Assembly (NCBI GenBank): GCA_029978325.1
Contig: JAPOJR010000012.1
Coordinates: 1 to 40,177, forward strand
Length of the DNA: 40,177 bases
Direction: 5' to 3'
Source: Alphaproteobacteria bacterium
Lineage (GTDB): Bacteria; Pseudomonadota; Alphaproteobacteria; Bin95
Below the pieces are notes generated by a model. It saw nothing but the letters and a program-made list of their open reading frames with translations. It made no database searches and had not been told where the DNA came from. Both the position numbers and the translations under genes were made by a program. Positions 20,710 through 29,548 of this stretch are shown one piece after another (the stretch's first letter is position 1; each line of letters opens with the position of its first letter).

Positions 20710-22638
20710 GTGGTACGCAGGGCCGTCAACATCGCAGCAATCGTCGTCAGCTGTCTGGCCCTGGTGGCCTCACTCGGTTGGCTCTGGCTGGAAGGGCGGT
20801 GGAGCGCCTGGTCGCCGCCGCAGGGCGAGCCTGCCGCAATCGGCTATAACGCCTTCACCAAGGGCGCATTCGGGCTGGAAGCCTTTCCATTGAAATATGC
20901 CGTGGTTGCGGGCCGCGTCTCGTCAGCCGCGTTCACGACCACGTTGGAAGACGGCCGGTCGCTGTGGGAGACTTTCGGTTTCCTGCCGAACAGCAAGGCG
21001 GTGACGCTCAAGGAGCCATTTTGCGAGGGCAATGCCGACAAGTGGTTGCCCTATGGCTTTGCCGTGACGAACTATGTGCCGGCGACGGCAGTGCAGACCT
21101 CGTTAAAATTTGCCGGGCTTACCTGCGCCTCGTGCCATTCCGGCCAATTGCGGCAAGCCAACGGTAAACTGTCCGAGCCGATTTCCGGCATGGGCAACAT
21201 GGACCTGGACGTCATCGCGTTTACCGACGCGGTCCGCAACGCCGTCATGGATCCGGACCTGACGGCGGATAAAATCCTGAACGAATATGCCAAAGTGTGC
21301 CCGAGTGACTCGGCCGGCCTAATTGATGGCTTCGTTGAGAAGTTCATGCTGGACGGCTGGTTGTCCGGAATTCGCGAGGCGATGGGCGGCGACAGCCGGA
21401 AATACGGCTTGCCCTATCACGGCATCCAGATGAAGCAGGCCGACGACATCCCCGCCGGACCGGGACGGACGCGCCCATTCCGCTCAATCGTGCGGGTCGC
21501 GATGAACCTGCCGGGCGACGAGAACTATGCTTATTCGAAAATCCCGGCGGTGTTCGAGCAGAACCAGGACTTGCGGCCCCGCGCTCAGTATGACGGCTCT
21601 CTCGGCGATCCGGTGACCCGCAGCTTCATTGCGGCCTATGCAAGTGGCTCCAGCATCAAGGCGCTGTCGAAGCCGGAAGTGGTCCACAATATCCGCAAGG
21701 CAGCCGCCTATACCGAGGACCTGGGCATCGGCATCCCGGTCAAGACCTTCGCGACCCACTTCCCCGACCATGCACCCGCCGCCGCCGATGTTGAGCATGG
21801 ATTGACTGTCTATAAGAAACATTGTGCGGATTGCCATGGCCACCGCCCGATTTCGGCAGACCCGGCCAAGGTGGAACCCTGGGTTGCCGAAGGCAAATAC
21901 CTGCACAAGCTGGAGGGTGTTGGCCCACTCGCGCCTCCGAATGGCGGCCTTGGGGTGGATGCCGAGCGGGTGACGTTCCGCTATGCACACGACCTGCCGC
22001 TGGCAATCTGGACCACGCTGCCGGGCAACCCCAAGATCACAGCCGTTCAGGAAAAGCGGTTGGACAAGGCGATTATCGATGCTCAGGACGCCGGCGCGCC
22101 GGCCCTGGCCTATTTCTGGCAAAAGCAGAAAGAGCAATTCCTGCTGACCAAGCGGCAATACCGCCTGGGCCATCCGCTGTACTTCCCGGCCTGCCCGGAA
22201 GGGGATGCGACATGCACGCCGGAAAGCCTGTTGGATCGTGCGCCGCCATGTGCGCTCGACTTCAAGGCCTATCCGCAAACCTGCGAGATCACGGATTTCG
22301 AAGCGTTCGTGAACAACCCGATCCCCTATGCCTTTCTGCGCGCGCCCTACCTCCACAACGGCTCGGTGCCGACCATGGCGCAGTTGATCAACCTGGAAAA
22401 GCGGCAGCCGCAATTCTGCCGCGGCCAGAACGTCTATGACCCGGAAAATCTCGGCTACAAAGCGCCGAACCCGGTCGATGGCAAATGCACCAATCCGCGA
22501 GAAGCATTCCTGTTCGATACCAAGGTGCGCGGCAACGGCAATTTCGGCCACAACTATCCGGCCTGGGACCCGGAAAAGCTGACCGACCGGCAACGGGCCG
22601 ATCTGCAGGCGCTGCTTGCCTACCTGAAGACAATTTAG
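20710..22638 (+). CDS. membrane-anchored di-heme cytochrome c, RoxA/di-heme peroxidase (MauG) superfamily-like
   Basis: 642 aa, GTG start after GGAAGGAG; N-terminal TM segment (AAIVVSCLALVASLGWLWL); two heme c motifs CASCH and CADCH; C-terminal PYAFLRAPYLHNGSVPTMAQLI segment typical of RoxA/CcP-like proteins. Confidence 0.75.
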   Translation: MVRRAVNIAAIVVSCLALVASLGWLWLEGRWSAWSPPQGEPAAIGYNAFTKGAFGLEAFPLKYAVVAGRVSSAAFTTTLEDGRSLWETFGFLPNSKAVTLKEPFCEGNADKWLPYGFAVTNYVPATAVQTSLKFAGLTCASCHSGQLRQANGKLSEPISGMGNMDLDVIAFTDAVRNAVMDPDLTADKILNEYAKVCPSDSAGLIDGFVEKFMLDGWLSGIREAMGGDSRKYGLPYHGIQMKQADDIPAGPGRTRPFRSIVRVAMNLPGDENYAYSKIPAVFEQNQDLRPRAQYDGSLGDPVTRSFIAAYASGSSIKALSKPEVVHNIRKAAAYTEDLGIGIPVKTFATHFPDHAPAAADVEHGLTVYKKHCADCHGHRPISADPAKVEPWVAEGKYLHKLEGVGPLAPPNGGLGVDAERVTFRYAHDLPLAIWTTLPGNPKITAVQEKRLDKAIIDAQDAGAPALAYFWQKQKEQFLLTKRQYRLGHPLYFPACPEGDATCTPESLLDRAPPCALDFKAYPQTCEITDFEAFVNNPIPYAFLRAPYLHNGSVPTMAQLINLEKRQPQFCRGQNVYDPENLGYKAPNPVDGKCTNPREAFLFDTKVRGNGNFGHNYPAWDPEKLTDRQRADLQALLAYLKTI

Positions 22639-22651
22639 GGCAGGCGGAACC

Positions 22652-23254
22652 ATGGCCGATCTCAACACCCAACCGCCACCGCCATACCAGCGGGAACAGC
22701 TGGCGATTTCGCTGCTGGCCTTCGCGTTGCTGTTCGCCTTTGCCACGTTTTTCGGACTGACCCAGCCGGACATCACGTTCTTCCGCACCCATGCCTTCGC
22801 ATGGTCATCCGCGTTGCTGGTGACGCCGGCGCTTTACATTTTCGTCCGCCGGCATGGGATCGCACCGCTTACCCATTGGTGGCGGCTGTTTTGGACCTTT
22901 GCCTGGGTGATGATCGCGGTGCACCTGATCTGGGGCCTGGGACTAGAACATGACTGGCAGCCGCTTAGCGTGTTCGAGCGCCAGGGTTTCTGGATCGCCT
23001 TCCCGATCTTCCTGCTTCAGGCGGTGTGGCTGATCGATATCGCCATGACCTGGACCCGGTATGATTGGGCCTGGCCAACCGGCGGCTATAAAGTCTGGCA
23101 GGGGTTTATGTGGCTGTTTGTGCTGGCGAACTTCTTCGTCGCGATGGTGATATTCCGCAACGACACCGAGAGCCTGGTGATCGGCCTGATGCAAACAGCC
23201 GTGGTGGTCGCCGCCTTCCTGATGCGTTGGAACGAGCGGGAGCAATCGTTATGA
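22652..23254 (+). CDS. multi-TM membrane protein A of the di-heme operon (unknown function)
   Basis: 200 aa, about 5-6 hydrophobic segments; starts 13 bp after the cytochrome gene; WWRLFWTFAWVMIAVHLIWGLGL signature shared with the next gene. Confidence 0.75.
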   Translation: MADLNTQPPPPYQREQLAISLLAFALLFAFATFFGLTQPDITFFRTHAFAWSSALLVTPALYIFVRRHGIAPLTHWWRLFWTFAWVMIAVHLIWGLGLEHDWQPLSVFERQGFWIAFPIFLLQAVWLIDIAMTWTRYDWAWPTGGYKVWQGFMWLFVLANFFVAMVIFRNDTESLVIGLMQTAVVVAAFLMRWNEREQSL

Positions 23255-23814
23255 CCAGCTACAGAAGCCATGTGACCGCCCCGGTCCTGGACCCGCGCGC
23301 TGCCGCTTTCCTGGTTTTTTCCCTGGGCTTTGCCATCGCCATCGGCCTGGGGCTGGTGGCTGACGACGCCGACTATGCGCGCGCCAAGTACACCATCTGG
23401 CCGGTAGTCGCGCTTGGCGGCTGGGCCGTCGCGCTGATGCTGCGCTATGGCCCAGGCGAGGCCTTGGCGGAAACATCCTGGCGGATGTGGTGGGCATGGG
23501 GATTGCTGGCTTATGTGCTGCACCTCTACTGGGGCTTTGGCCTGGTTTATGGCGGCGACCTGGACGCAGTCTATGCCGGCCAGGGCAATCTGGTCGCGAC
23601 GGTCAATTTTGCGCTGCTGTTTCTGTGGGCCGCCAGCGTGGTCTGGGCCTATGCCGGCTGGCCTGGCTTCTGGCTGCATGCACTGACGGCCTTGTTGTTC
23701 ATAGTATCGACCCTGATGGCCAGCCTGGCTTTTGGCCGGGATATTTCGCCCTACGGCGGCGCGGTGATCCTGGTGGTCTGGCTGGCGGCGCTGTATATGC
23801 GAGACCCCGACTAG
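23251..23814 (+). CDS. multi-TM membrane protein B of the di-heme operon (unknown function)
   Basis: Start set at ATG 23251 (ATGA overlap with upstream stop); MTSYRSHVTAPVLDPRAAAFLVFSLGFAIAIGLGLVADD...SWRMWWAWGLLAYVLHLYWGFGL. Confidence 0.75.
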   Translation: MTSYRSHVTAPVLDPRAAAFLVFSLGFAIAIGLGLVADDADYARAKYTIWPVVALGGWAVALMLRYGPGEALAETSWRMWWAWGLLAYVLHLYWGFGLVYGGDLDAVYAGQGNLVATVNFALLFLWAASVVWAYAGWPGFWLHALTALLFIVSTLMASLAFGRDISPYGGAVILVVWLAALYMRDPD

Positions 23815-23826
23815 AAAGGACGTCCG

Positions 23827-24975
23827 ATGGCCAAAACTGATGCTGTTGCCCGGCCAACTGCTTTCGAAGAGCCATCCGGGCGCCTGCCGACCGCGCCGAA
23901 TGTCCCGGCCTCATTCCTGCTGGTTCAGTTTTGGCGGGATATTTTCGGAAAAGAGGTCCAGAGCGCGGCGACCTACTCCTATCTCTGGATGGCCGACCAG
24001 ATGGGCCATGTCGCCCTGGGCATCATCCTGCAATTCGCCCTGACCTTTGTGCTGCAATACTTTTTCGGCCTCTGGGACGCATTGGCCAGCGGCCTTGCAC
24101 TGTTGGGGATCAGTGGCGTGGTCTCTTTCTGGGAGTACCGTGCCTATTCGGTCGCTGCCGCGGACGCCGACAAAGGCATCTTCCCGTTGGACCGGACGCT
24201 GCTGCGTGACAATGCGGTGATCGCTGCAGCCTATATGATTTTTGGCGTGCTGGCGGGCTATGCCTTCCACCTGACGGGCTGGTGGGGCGCGGTGATCTTC
24301 CTGGTCGCCATGGCGTTGTCGATCTACTACGCGCCCTACTGGCTGCGCCAGAAGATCATCTGGCAGAAGGCGGCGCTACCCTACCTTTCCCGTCTTGCCG
24401 ATGTGAAATCGCAGGTGGAAAAGCCGGCGGCGACTGCGATTCAGGATCTGGTCGATTCGCATCCCGGCACGCCGCCTTGGCGCCAGATTGTCCTGGCCGG
24501 CCCCGTCGGCTCTGGCCGTACGCCGCTGCTGACCGGGCTAGGCACCGACCTGGCGTTCAAGGGCTTCAAAGTCCGCTATATCCCCTTCGACTCGCTGCTG
24601 GAAATCAACGACCAGTACCGGCCGGATAAGCCATTGCCGCCCATCGGCGCGTGGGGGCCGAAGAATATTTTCTACTGGCCATGGTTCGAAGCCCAGGTTG
24701 TCTTGATCGACAATGTCAGCCAGGTGGTCGGCGCCGGGATTACGGCGCGGCCGAACTCCGACCTGGGCACGACATTGAACCAGGGCCTGTCCCTGATCCG
24801 CGAAGACCTTTGCAACCGCCACTCTGTCTGGGTGTTCGGCCTGGAGGACCCGGATGACGAGGCGGCGTGCGCCGCCCGGCTGGACGAATACGCCACCAAT
24901 GTCCGGGCTTTCTGCAAAGGCGCTGAGCCGCCGATTGTGGTCAAACTGGGCGCGGCTACCGAGCGGATGGAGTAA
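23827..24975 (+). CDS. membrane-anchored P-loop NTPase-like protein of the di-heme operon (unknown function)
   Basis: 382 aa; N-terminal half with TM helices (HVALGIILQFALTFVLQYFFGLWDALASGLALLGISGVVSFW; AVIFLVAMALSIYYAPYWL), then IVLAGPVGSGRTPLLTGLGTDLAFKGFKVRYI (Walker A-like) and AQVVLIDNV (Walker B-like). Confidence 0.7.
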   Translation: MAKTDAVARPTAFEEPSGRLPTAPNVPASFLLVQFWRDIFGKEVQSAATYSYLWMADQMGHVALGIILQFALTFVLQYFFGLWDALASGLALLGISGVVSFWEYRAYSVAAADADKGIFPLDRTLLRDNAVIAAAYMIFGVLAGYAFHLTGWWGAVIFLVAMALSIYYAPYWLRQKIIWQKAALPYLSRLADVKSQVEKPAATAIQDLVDSHPGTPPWRQIVLAGPVGSGRTPLLTGLGTDLAFKGFKVRYIPFDSLLEINDQYRPDKPLPPIGAWGPKNIFYWPWFEAQVVLIDNVSQVVGAGITARPNSDLGTTLNQGLSLIREDLCNRHSVWVFGLEDPDDEAACAARLDEYATNVRAFCKGAEPPIVVKLGAATERME

Positions 24976-24989
24976 CGCGGGCTGCGCCG

Positions 24990-25682
24990 TCAGACGCCCA
25001 GCCAGGTTCTCTGCGCTTCTGCATCGCCGGCGAGCCTGGCGGCCTCGCCTTGCCATTCCACCTGGCCGCGCCCCAGGACGTAAGCCCGGTCGGCCAGCTC
25101 CAGAGCAAAGCGGACGCTCTGCTCGACCAGCAGCACGGTGGCCCCCTCGGCCTTGATATCCGCCAGCCGCTGATAAATCTCGCGCACGATCAACGGCGCC
25201 AGGCCCTCTGTCGGTTCGTCCAGCAGCAACAGCTTGGGGTTCAGCAGCAGAGCGCGGGCGATAGCCAGCATTTGCTGCTCGCCGCCGGAGAGTTGCGCGC
25301 CGCCGTTCTGCCGGCGCTCTGCGAGGCGCGGAAACAAGTCATAGACGCGGGCAACGGTCCAGGCGCCAGGCCGGCGCCCGGCGACCAGAGTCAGGTTCTC
25401 ATGCACGCTGAGCGACGGAAAGACGCCGCGGTGCTCCGGCAGATAGCCGATGCCGGCGAGCGCCAAGGCATGCGGTTTCGCCCGTGCGATCTCTTGCCCG
25501 TCGAATGTGATCCGTCCGGCCCAGGCCGGCGTCAGGCCGATGATCGACCGCAGCGTGGTCGTTTTTCCGGCGCCATTGCGACCCAGCAACGCCACGACTT
25601 CTCCAGCCCCAACCTCGAGCGAGACGCCGTGCAGCACCTGGGTTTCGCCATAGCCTGCGGTGACCGTGTCCAACCTCAGCAT
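24990..25682 (-). CDS. livF: branched-chain amino acid-type ABC transporter ATP-binding protein
   Basis: LLGRNGAGKTTTLRSIIGL Walker A, LSGGEQQMLAIARALLLNPKLLLLDEPTEGLAP. Confidence 0.9.
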   Translation of the reverse strand: MLRLDTVTAGYGETQVLHGVSLEVGAGEVVALLGRNGAGKTTTLRSIIGLTPAWAGRITFDGQEIARAKPHALALAGIGYLPEHRGVFPSLSVHENLTLVAGRRPGAWTVARVYDLFPRLAERRQNGGAQLSGGEQQMLAIARALLLNPKLLLLDEPTEGLAPLIVREIYQRLADIKAEGATVLLVEQSVRFALELADRAYVLGRGQVEWQGEAARLAGDAEAQRTWLGV

Positions 25683-26422
25683 GTGCCGGAGTCCCTGCCA
25701 AGATAAGTATCCTGCACCAGGGTGGAGGCCCTAACCTCGTCCGGACTGCCTTCGAACAGAACCTCGCCATAGTTCAGAACGGTGATGCGCGTGGCATGGG
25801 AAAAGACCAGATCCATGTCATGCTCGACGATGAGCACGGCCAGGTCGGTAGGCAAGCCATCGATCAGGGATAGCATGCGCCCGGTTTCCTCCGGCGACAT
25901 GCCGGCGGTCGGTTCGTCCAGCAGCAACACCTTGGGCTCGCCGATCAGCGCCAGCGCCACCTCCAACTGCCGCCGCGCGCCATAGGACAGGCTGGCGACT
26001 GGCCGGGCTAAGGCGTCGGCCAACCCAACTCTTTCAGCCACATCTTCCGCCCGAGCACGGGCGGCGCGGTCGGCGGAGAGTCGTCGCCAAACGTGCCAAC
26101 CAGCGCCATGGTGGGCGATGTCGGCAAGCGCCAGGTTCAGCGCCACGGACTCGGTCTCGAACAGATTGTTGCGCTGAAAGCTACGGCCCAGGCCGGTGCG
26201 GGCACGGGCGTCGGGCGAGGCGTGGGTAACGTCGCGGCCGTCCAGCAAGATCTGCCCGGCGTCCGGCTTGACCTCCCCGGCCAGCAGGTTGAACAACGTG
26301 GTCTTGCCGGCGCCGTTTGGGCCAATGATAGCGTGACGCGCGCCGGTCTCCAGCTTGAGCGAGACGCCCCGCGTCGCTTGCAGCGCGCCGAAGCGCTTGA
26401 ACAGGCCGCTGGCTTCCAGCAT
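25676..26422 (-). CDS. livG: branched-chain amino acid-type ABC transporter ATP-binding protein
   Basis: IIGPNGAGKTTLFNLLAGEVKPDAGQILLDG, LSYGARRQLEVALALIGEPKVLLLDEPTAGMSPEE. Confidence 0.9.
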   Translation of the reverse strand: MLEASGLFKRFGALQATRGVSLKLETGARHAIIGPNGAGKTTLFNLLAGEVKPDAGQILLDGRDVTHASPDARARTGLGRSFQRNNLFETESVALNLALADIAHHGAGWHVWRRLSADRAARARAEDVAERVGLADALARPVASLSYGARRQLEVALALIGEPKVLLLDEPTAGMSPEETGRMLSLIDGLPTDLAVLIVEHDMDLVFSHATRITVLNYGEVLFEGSPDEVRASTLVQDTYLGRDSGTC

Positions 26423-27361
26423 CTAGCCCCGCCTCCAGCGCAGCAGCCGCTCGGTCAGCCCGATCAATCCGTTCTGGCGGCTAAGCACCACCAGAATCAG
26501 GAAGCCGCCCATGACCGCGCCCCAATAATCGGTGACCGAAGATAATTCATGGCGCAGCAGCACCAGCACCACCGCCCCAACGGCTGGGCCGACCAGCGTG
26601 CCCAGGCCGCCCAGTATCACCATGATCAGCACTTCGCCCGAGGTGGTCCAGTTCAACAGGTGCGGAGCGATAAACTGCGTGTGCTGGGCCGAAATGCTGC
26701 CGGCGAATCCGGCGACGGCTCCGGCAAAGGCAAAGGCTGCGGCGCGATAGGCATGCACGCGCAGGCCAAGGGCGCGCAGGCGGTTCGGATTGGCATGCAG
26801 ACCCTTCAGCACCGCACCGAACGGCGTCGCCAGCACCCAGGCCAGCAGCAGGTAGACGACGACGGCGCAGAGGATCACAGCCAGGGCGAAACTACCGGGA
26901 TCGCTGAGGTCGATGCCGACGCCGGACAGGTCCAGCCGTCGGATGCCGTACAAGCCATCGTCGCCGCCCAGCGCCTTGTTCTGGAAGAAGAACTCATACC
27001 CCATTTGGCCAAAGCCAAGGGTGATCATGATGAAGAAAATGCCTTCAACCCGCACCGCGACCGCGCCGACGGCCAATGCGACCGCGCCGGTTCCCAAGGT
27101 TGCGCCCAGCATGGCGAGCGGCGCTGTCAGCCCGACCATTGGGCCGCCCAGCCAGGAATACAAGTAGGCGCCCAGGCCGAACAACGCCGCATGCCCCAGG
27201 CTGACCATGCCGCCATAGCCGGCCAGCAGGTCCAGGCTCATGGCCAGGATGGCAAAGACCGCCACCTCCGCCAGCAATTCGAAGCCATAGTATTCCGACT
27301 GGCTGTGCCAGACCAGCAGGACGGCCAACAACGCGACGGCAAGCAGATGGCGGAAGGTCAT
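26423..27361 (-). CDS. livM: branched-chain amino acid-type ABC transporter permease
   Basis: Start set at ATG 27361 (MTFRHLLAVALLAVLLVWHSQSEYYGFELLAEVAVFAILAMSLDLLAGYGGMVSLGHAALFGLGAY). Confidence 0.88.
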   Translation of the reverse strand: MTFRHLLAVALLAVLLVWHSQSEYYGFELLAEVAVFAILAMSLDLLAGYGGMVSLGHAALFGLGAYLYSWLGGPMVGLTAPLAMLGATLGTGAVALAVGAVAVRVEGIFFIMITLGFGQMGYEFFFQNKALGGDDGLYGIRRLDLSGVGIDLSDPGSFALAVILCAVVVYLLLAWVLATPFGAVLKGLHANPNRLRALGLRVHAYRAAAFAFAGAVAGFAGSISAQHTQFIAPHLLNWTTSGEVLIMVILGGLGTLVGPAVGAVVLVLLRHELSSVTDYWGAVMGGFLILVVLSRQNGLIGLTERLLRWRRG

Positions 27362-27365
27362 CGCG

Positions 27366-28244
27366 TCACCCGCGCGCCGGCAGTAAGCCGTGTGGGCGGA
27401 ACAGCAGCACCGCAATCAGAGCCGCATACATGGCGATGCCGGCAAAGTCCGGGAACAGCGCCGTGCCGAACGTCAGGGTTGCGCCGATCACCAGCGAGCC
27501 GACGAATGCTCCGCTCAGGCTGCCAAGGCCGCCGACAACGACCACCACCAGCGTCGGCACCAAGATGCCAACTCCCATCCCGGCCTCAGCGCTGAAGGCT
27601 GGCATGGCGACGGCGCCGGCCAGCCCGGCCAGTGCACAGCCCAGCAGAAACACCAGGAAGAACGTGCGCTCAACGTTGACGCCCAGGGCCGCGGCGGTCT
27701 CCGCATCGTCGACCCCGGCCCGTACCTCCGCCCCCAGCCGCGTGCGGTTCAGCAGCAGGTAGAGCCCGCCGAACACGGCGAAGCCAACGGCGATGATGAA
27801 CAGGCGGTAGGCCGGATACGGCTCGACACCGATATGGATCGTGCCGCTGAACGGCACATTGCCGGTCACGCCCAAGGCATCGGTGCCCCAGAGATAGCGC
27901 TGTGCATCCATCAGCACGAAAATCAGGCCGAAGGTCACCAGCACCTGCGGCAGCGGCCCGGCGCTGCGCAGCCGCTCGATCAAAGTGATGTAGAGCACTG
28001 CGCCTACTCCAGCGACGGCGACCGGCGCCAGCGCAAAGGCCCACCAGACGCTGCCCGAAGCTTCGGCTATGCTATAGCCGATCAGGGCGCCCAGGGCATA
28101 GAGCGAGCCGTGGGCCAGGTTGACGAAATTCATCAGCCCGAAAATCACGGTCAGCCCGACGGATAGCAGGAACAGCAGCATGGCGAGCTGCAGGCTGTTG
28201 AGGCTCTGCACCAGCCAGAAGGACGGATCGGTCAGCATCGTCAA
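27366..28244 (-). CDS. livH: branched-chain amino acid-type ABC transporter permease
   Basis: LQLAMLLFLLSVGLTVIFGLMNFVNLAHGSLYALGALIGYSI; GLGSLSGAFVGSLVIG. Confidence 0.88.
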   Translation of the reverse strand: MTMLTDPSFWLVQSLNSLQLAMLLFLLSVGLTVIFGLMNFVNLAHGSLYALGALIGYSIAEASGSVWWAFALAPVAVAGVGAVLYITLIERLRSAGPLPQVLVTFGLIFVLMDAQRYLWGTDALGVTGNVPFSGTIHIGVEPYPAYRLFIIAVGFAVFGGLYLLLNRTRLGAEVRAGVDDAETAAALGVNVERTFFLVFLLGCALAGLAGAVAMPAFSAEAGMGVGILVPTLVVVVVGGLGSLSGAFVGSLVIGATLTFGTALFPDFAGIAMYAALIAVLLFRPHGLLPARG

Positions 28245-28289
28245 CCAGCCGCCCCGGCGACCGCGGCGCGGCCCCGGGGCGGTAAGGAG

Positions 28290-29456
28290 CTAGATTTTGC
28301 AGCCGTTGACCGGGTCCTGCACGCCTTCAATCGTCGCCAGCACCTTCTGCGTGACCTTGCCGTCGGCAAATTCATTGCGGAAAATGTACATGTTCTGGAT
28401 GACGTTGTGCGTCGCCGGGTCGATCCGCAGCGGGCCCCGCGGGCCGTTGAAGCTGACCTTGGCAAGCTCACCCTTGAACTTGGCCTTGTCGCCCCCGGCA
28501 GCGGCAATCGCCTTGACGATCAGGTGCGCGGCGTCATAGCCGGCGACGGCGAACTCGCTGCCCAGCTTGCCTTCGTAGGCGGCCTTGTATCCGTCCTGAA
28601 AGCGCTTGTTCTCCGGTGTGTCGATGGTCGGCACATAGTGCAGGCTGGCGATAATGCCGTCGGCGGCTTCGCCCTGGACATGCACGTAGGCCGCGGATGT
28701 CAGGAAGCCCGCGCCATAGAGGGGAAGGTCCTTCGCAGCGCCGAACTCTTTGTACTGCTTGACGAAGCTGATCGCCGCACCACCGGCGAAAAAGGTCATC
28801 AGCGCCTGCGCGCCCGAAGCCTTGGCCTGGCTGATATAGGGGCCGTAGTCTTTGGTGCCCTGCAGCGGCGGATAGGCTTCGCCGACGATCTTGCCGCCGG
28901 CAGCCTCGAAGGTGGCGCGGAAGGCATCCATCATCTGGCGGCCCGCGGCATAGTCGGGGGCCATCAGATAGGCGGTCTTGATGCCCTGCTTCGCCATCCA
29001 CGGCCCCATGACCCGGGTGATGGAGCTGTTGGAGAAACTGACGCGGGTGATGTAGGGGCTGCAGCGCTCGCCCGTCGCATCGTCATTGCCGGCATTAGAG
29101 ACAACCAGCGGCGTCTTTGAGCCGTGCACGAAGTCACGCAATGCACCCAGCACCGCAGATGAAACGATACCGGTCAACACATCGACCTTGTCCGACAGCA
29201 CCATCTTCTTGGCTTTCGCCAGGGAAGCGCCTGGATCGGCTTCGGTATCGTCGCGCACAACGCTCACGGTGTTATTGCCAAGCTCTCCGCCGAAATCTTT
29301 CAGCCCCAGCATAAAGCCGTTCTCGATATGCGCGCCGAGGCCCGCATAGACGCCCGAGAAGGGCAGCAGGATGCCAACTTTGTAATCGGCGGCTTTGGCC
29401 GGCAGCGCGGCCAGCATGGCAGCCGCGGCCGCGGCAAGGACAGTGCGTTTCATCAC
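28290..29456 (-). CDS. ABC transporter substrate-binding protein (Leu/Ile/Val-binding-like)
   Basis: Signal peptide MMKRTVLAAAAAAMLAALPAKA; DYKVGILLPFSGVYAGLGAHIENGFMLGLKDFGGELG. Confidence 0.9.
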   Translation of the reverse strand: MMKRTVLAAAAAAMLAALPAKAADYKVGILLPFSGVYAGLGAHIENGFMLGLKDFGGELGNNTVSVVRDDTEADPGASLAKAKKMVLSDKVDVLTGIVSSAVLGALRDFVHGSKTPLVVSNAGNDDATGERCSPYITRVSFSNSSITRVMGPWMAKQGIKTAYLMAPDYAAGRQMMDAFRATFEAAGGKIVGEAYPPLQGTKDYGPYISQAKASGAQALMTFFAGGAAISFVKQYKEFGAAKDLPLYGAGFLTSAAYVHVQGEAADGIIASLHYVPTIDTPENKRFQDGYKAAYEGKLGSEFAVAGYDAAHLIVKAIAAAGGDKAKFKGELAKVSFNGPRGPLRIDPATHNVIQNMYIFRNEFADGKVTQKVLATIEGVQDPVNGCKI

Positions 29457-29548
29457 GGTGATCGGTCTCCCATTAATCGTTCACGCCATGACTAGCCGAG
29501 ACGGCGGCGGGAGGGAAGTCTCAAGCCCGAGGGGACGCGGCAGGCGCC

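Noticed and set aside
21484-22788. 434-aa minus-strand ORF antisense to the di-heme cytochrome gene
   Set aside because: The sense frame carries two CxxCH motifs and cytochrome-like blocks; the antisense frame has none.
26549-27595. 348-aa plus-strand ORF opposite livM/livH
   Set aside because: Q/H/G/A-rich composition typical of antisense to TM-protein genes; no domain signal.
24990-29456. livFGMHK-type ABC transporter as a novelty
   Set aside because: Complete, ordinary HAAT-family gene order with no unusual domains seen.
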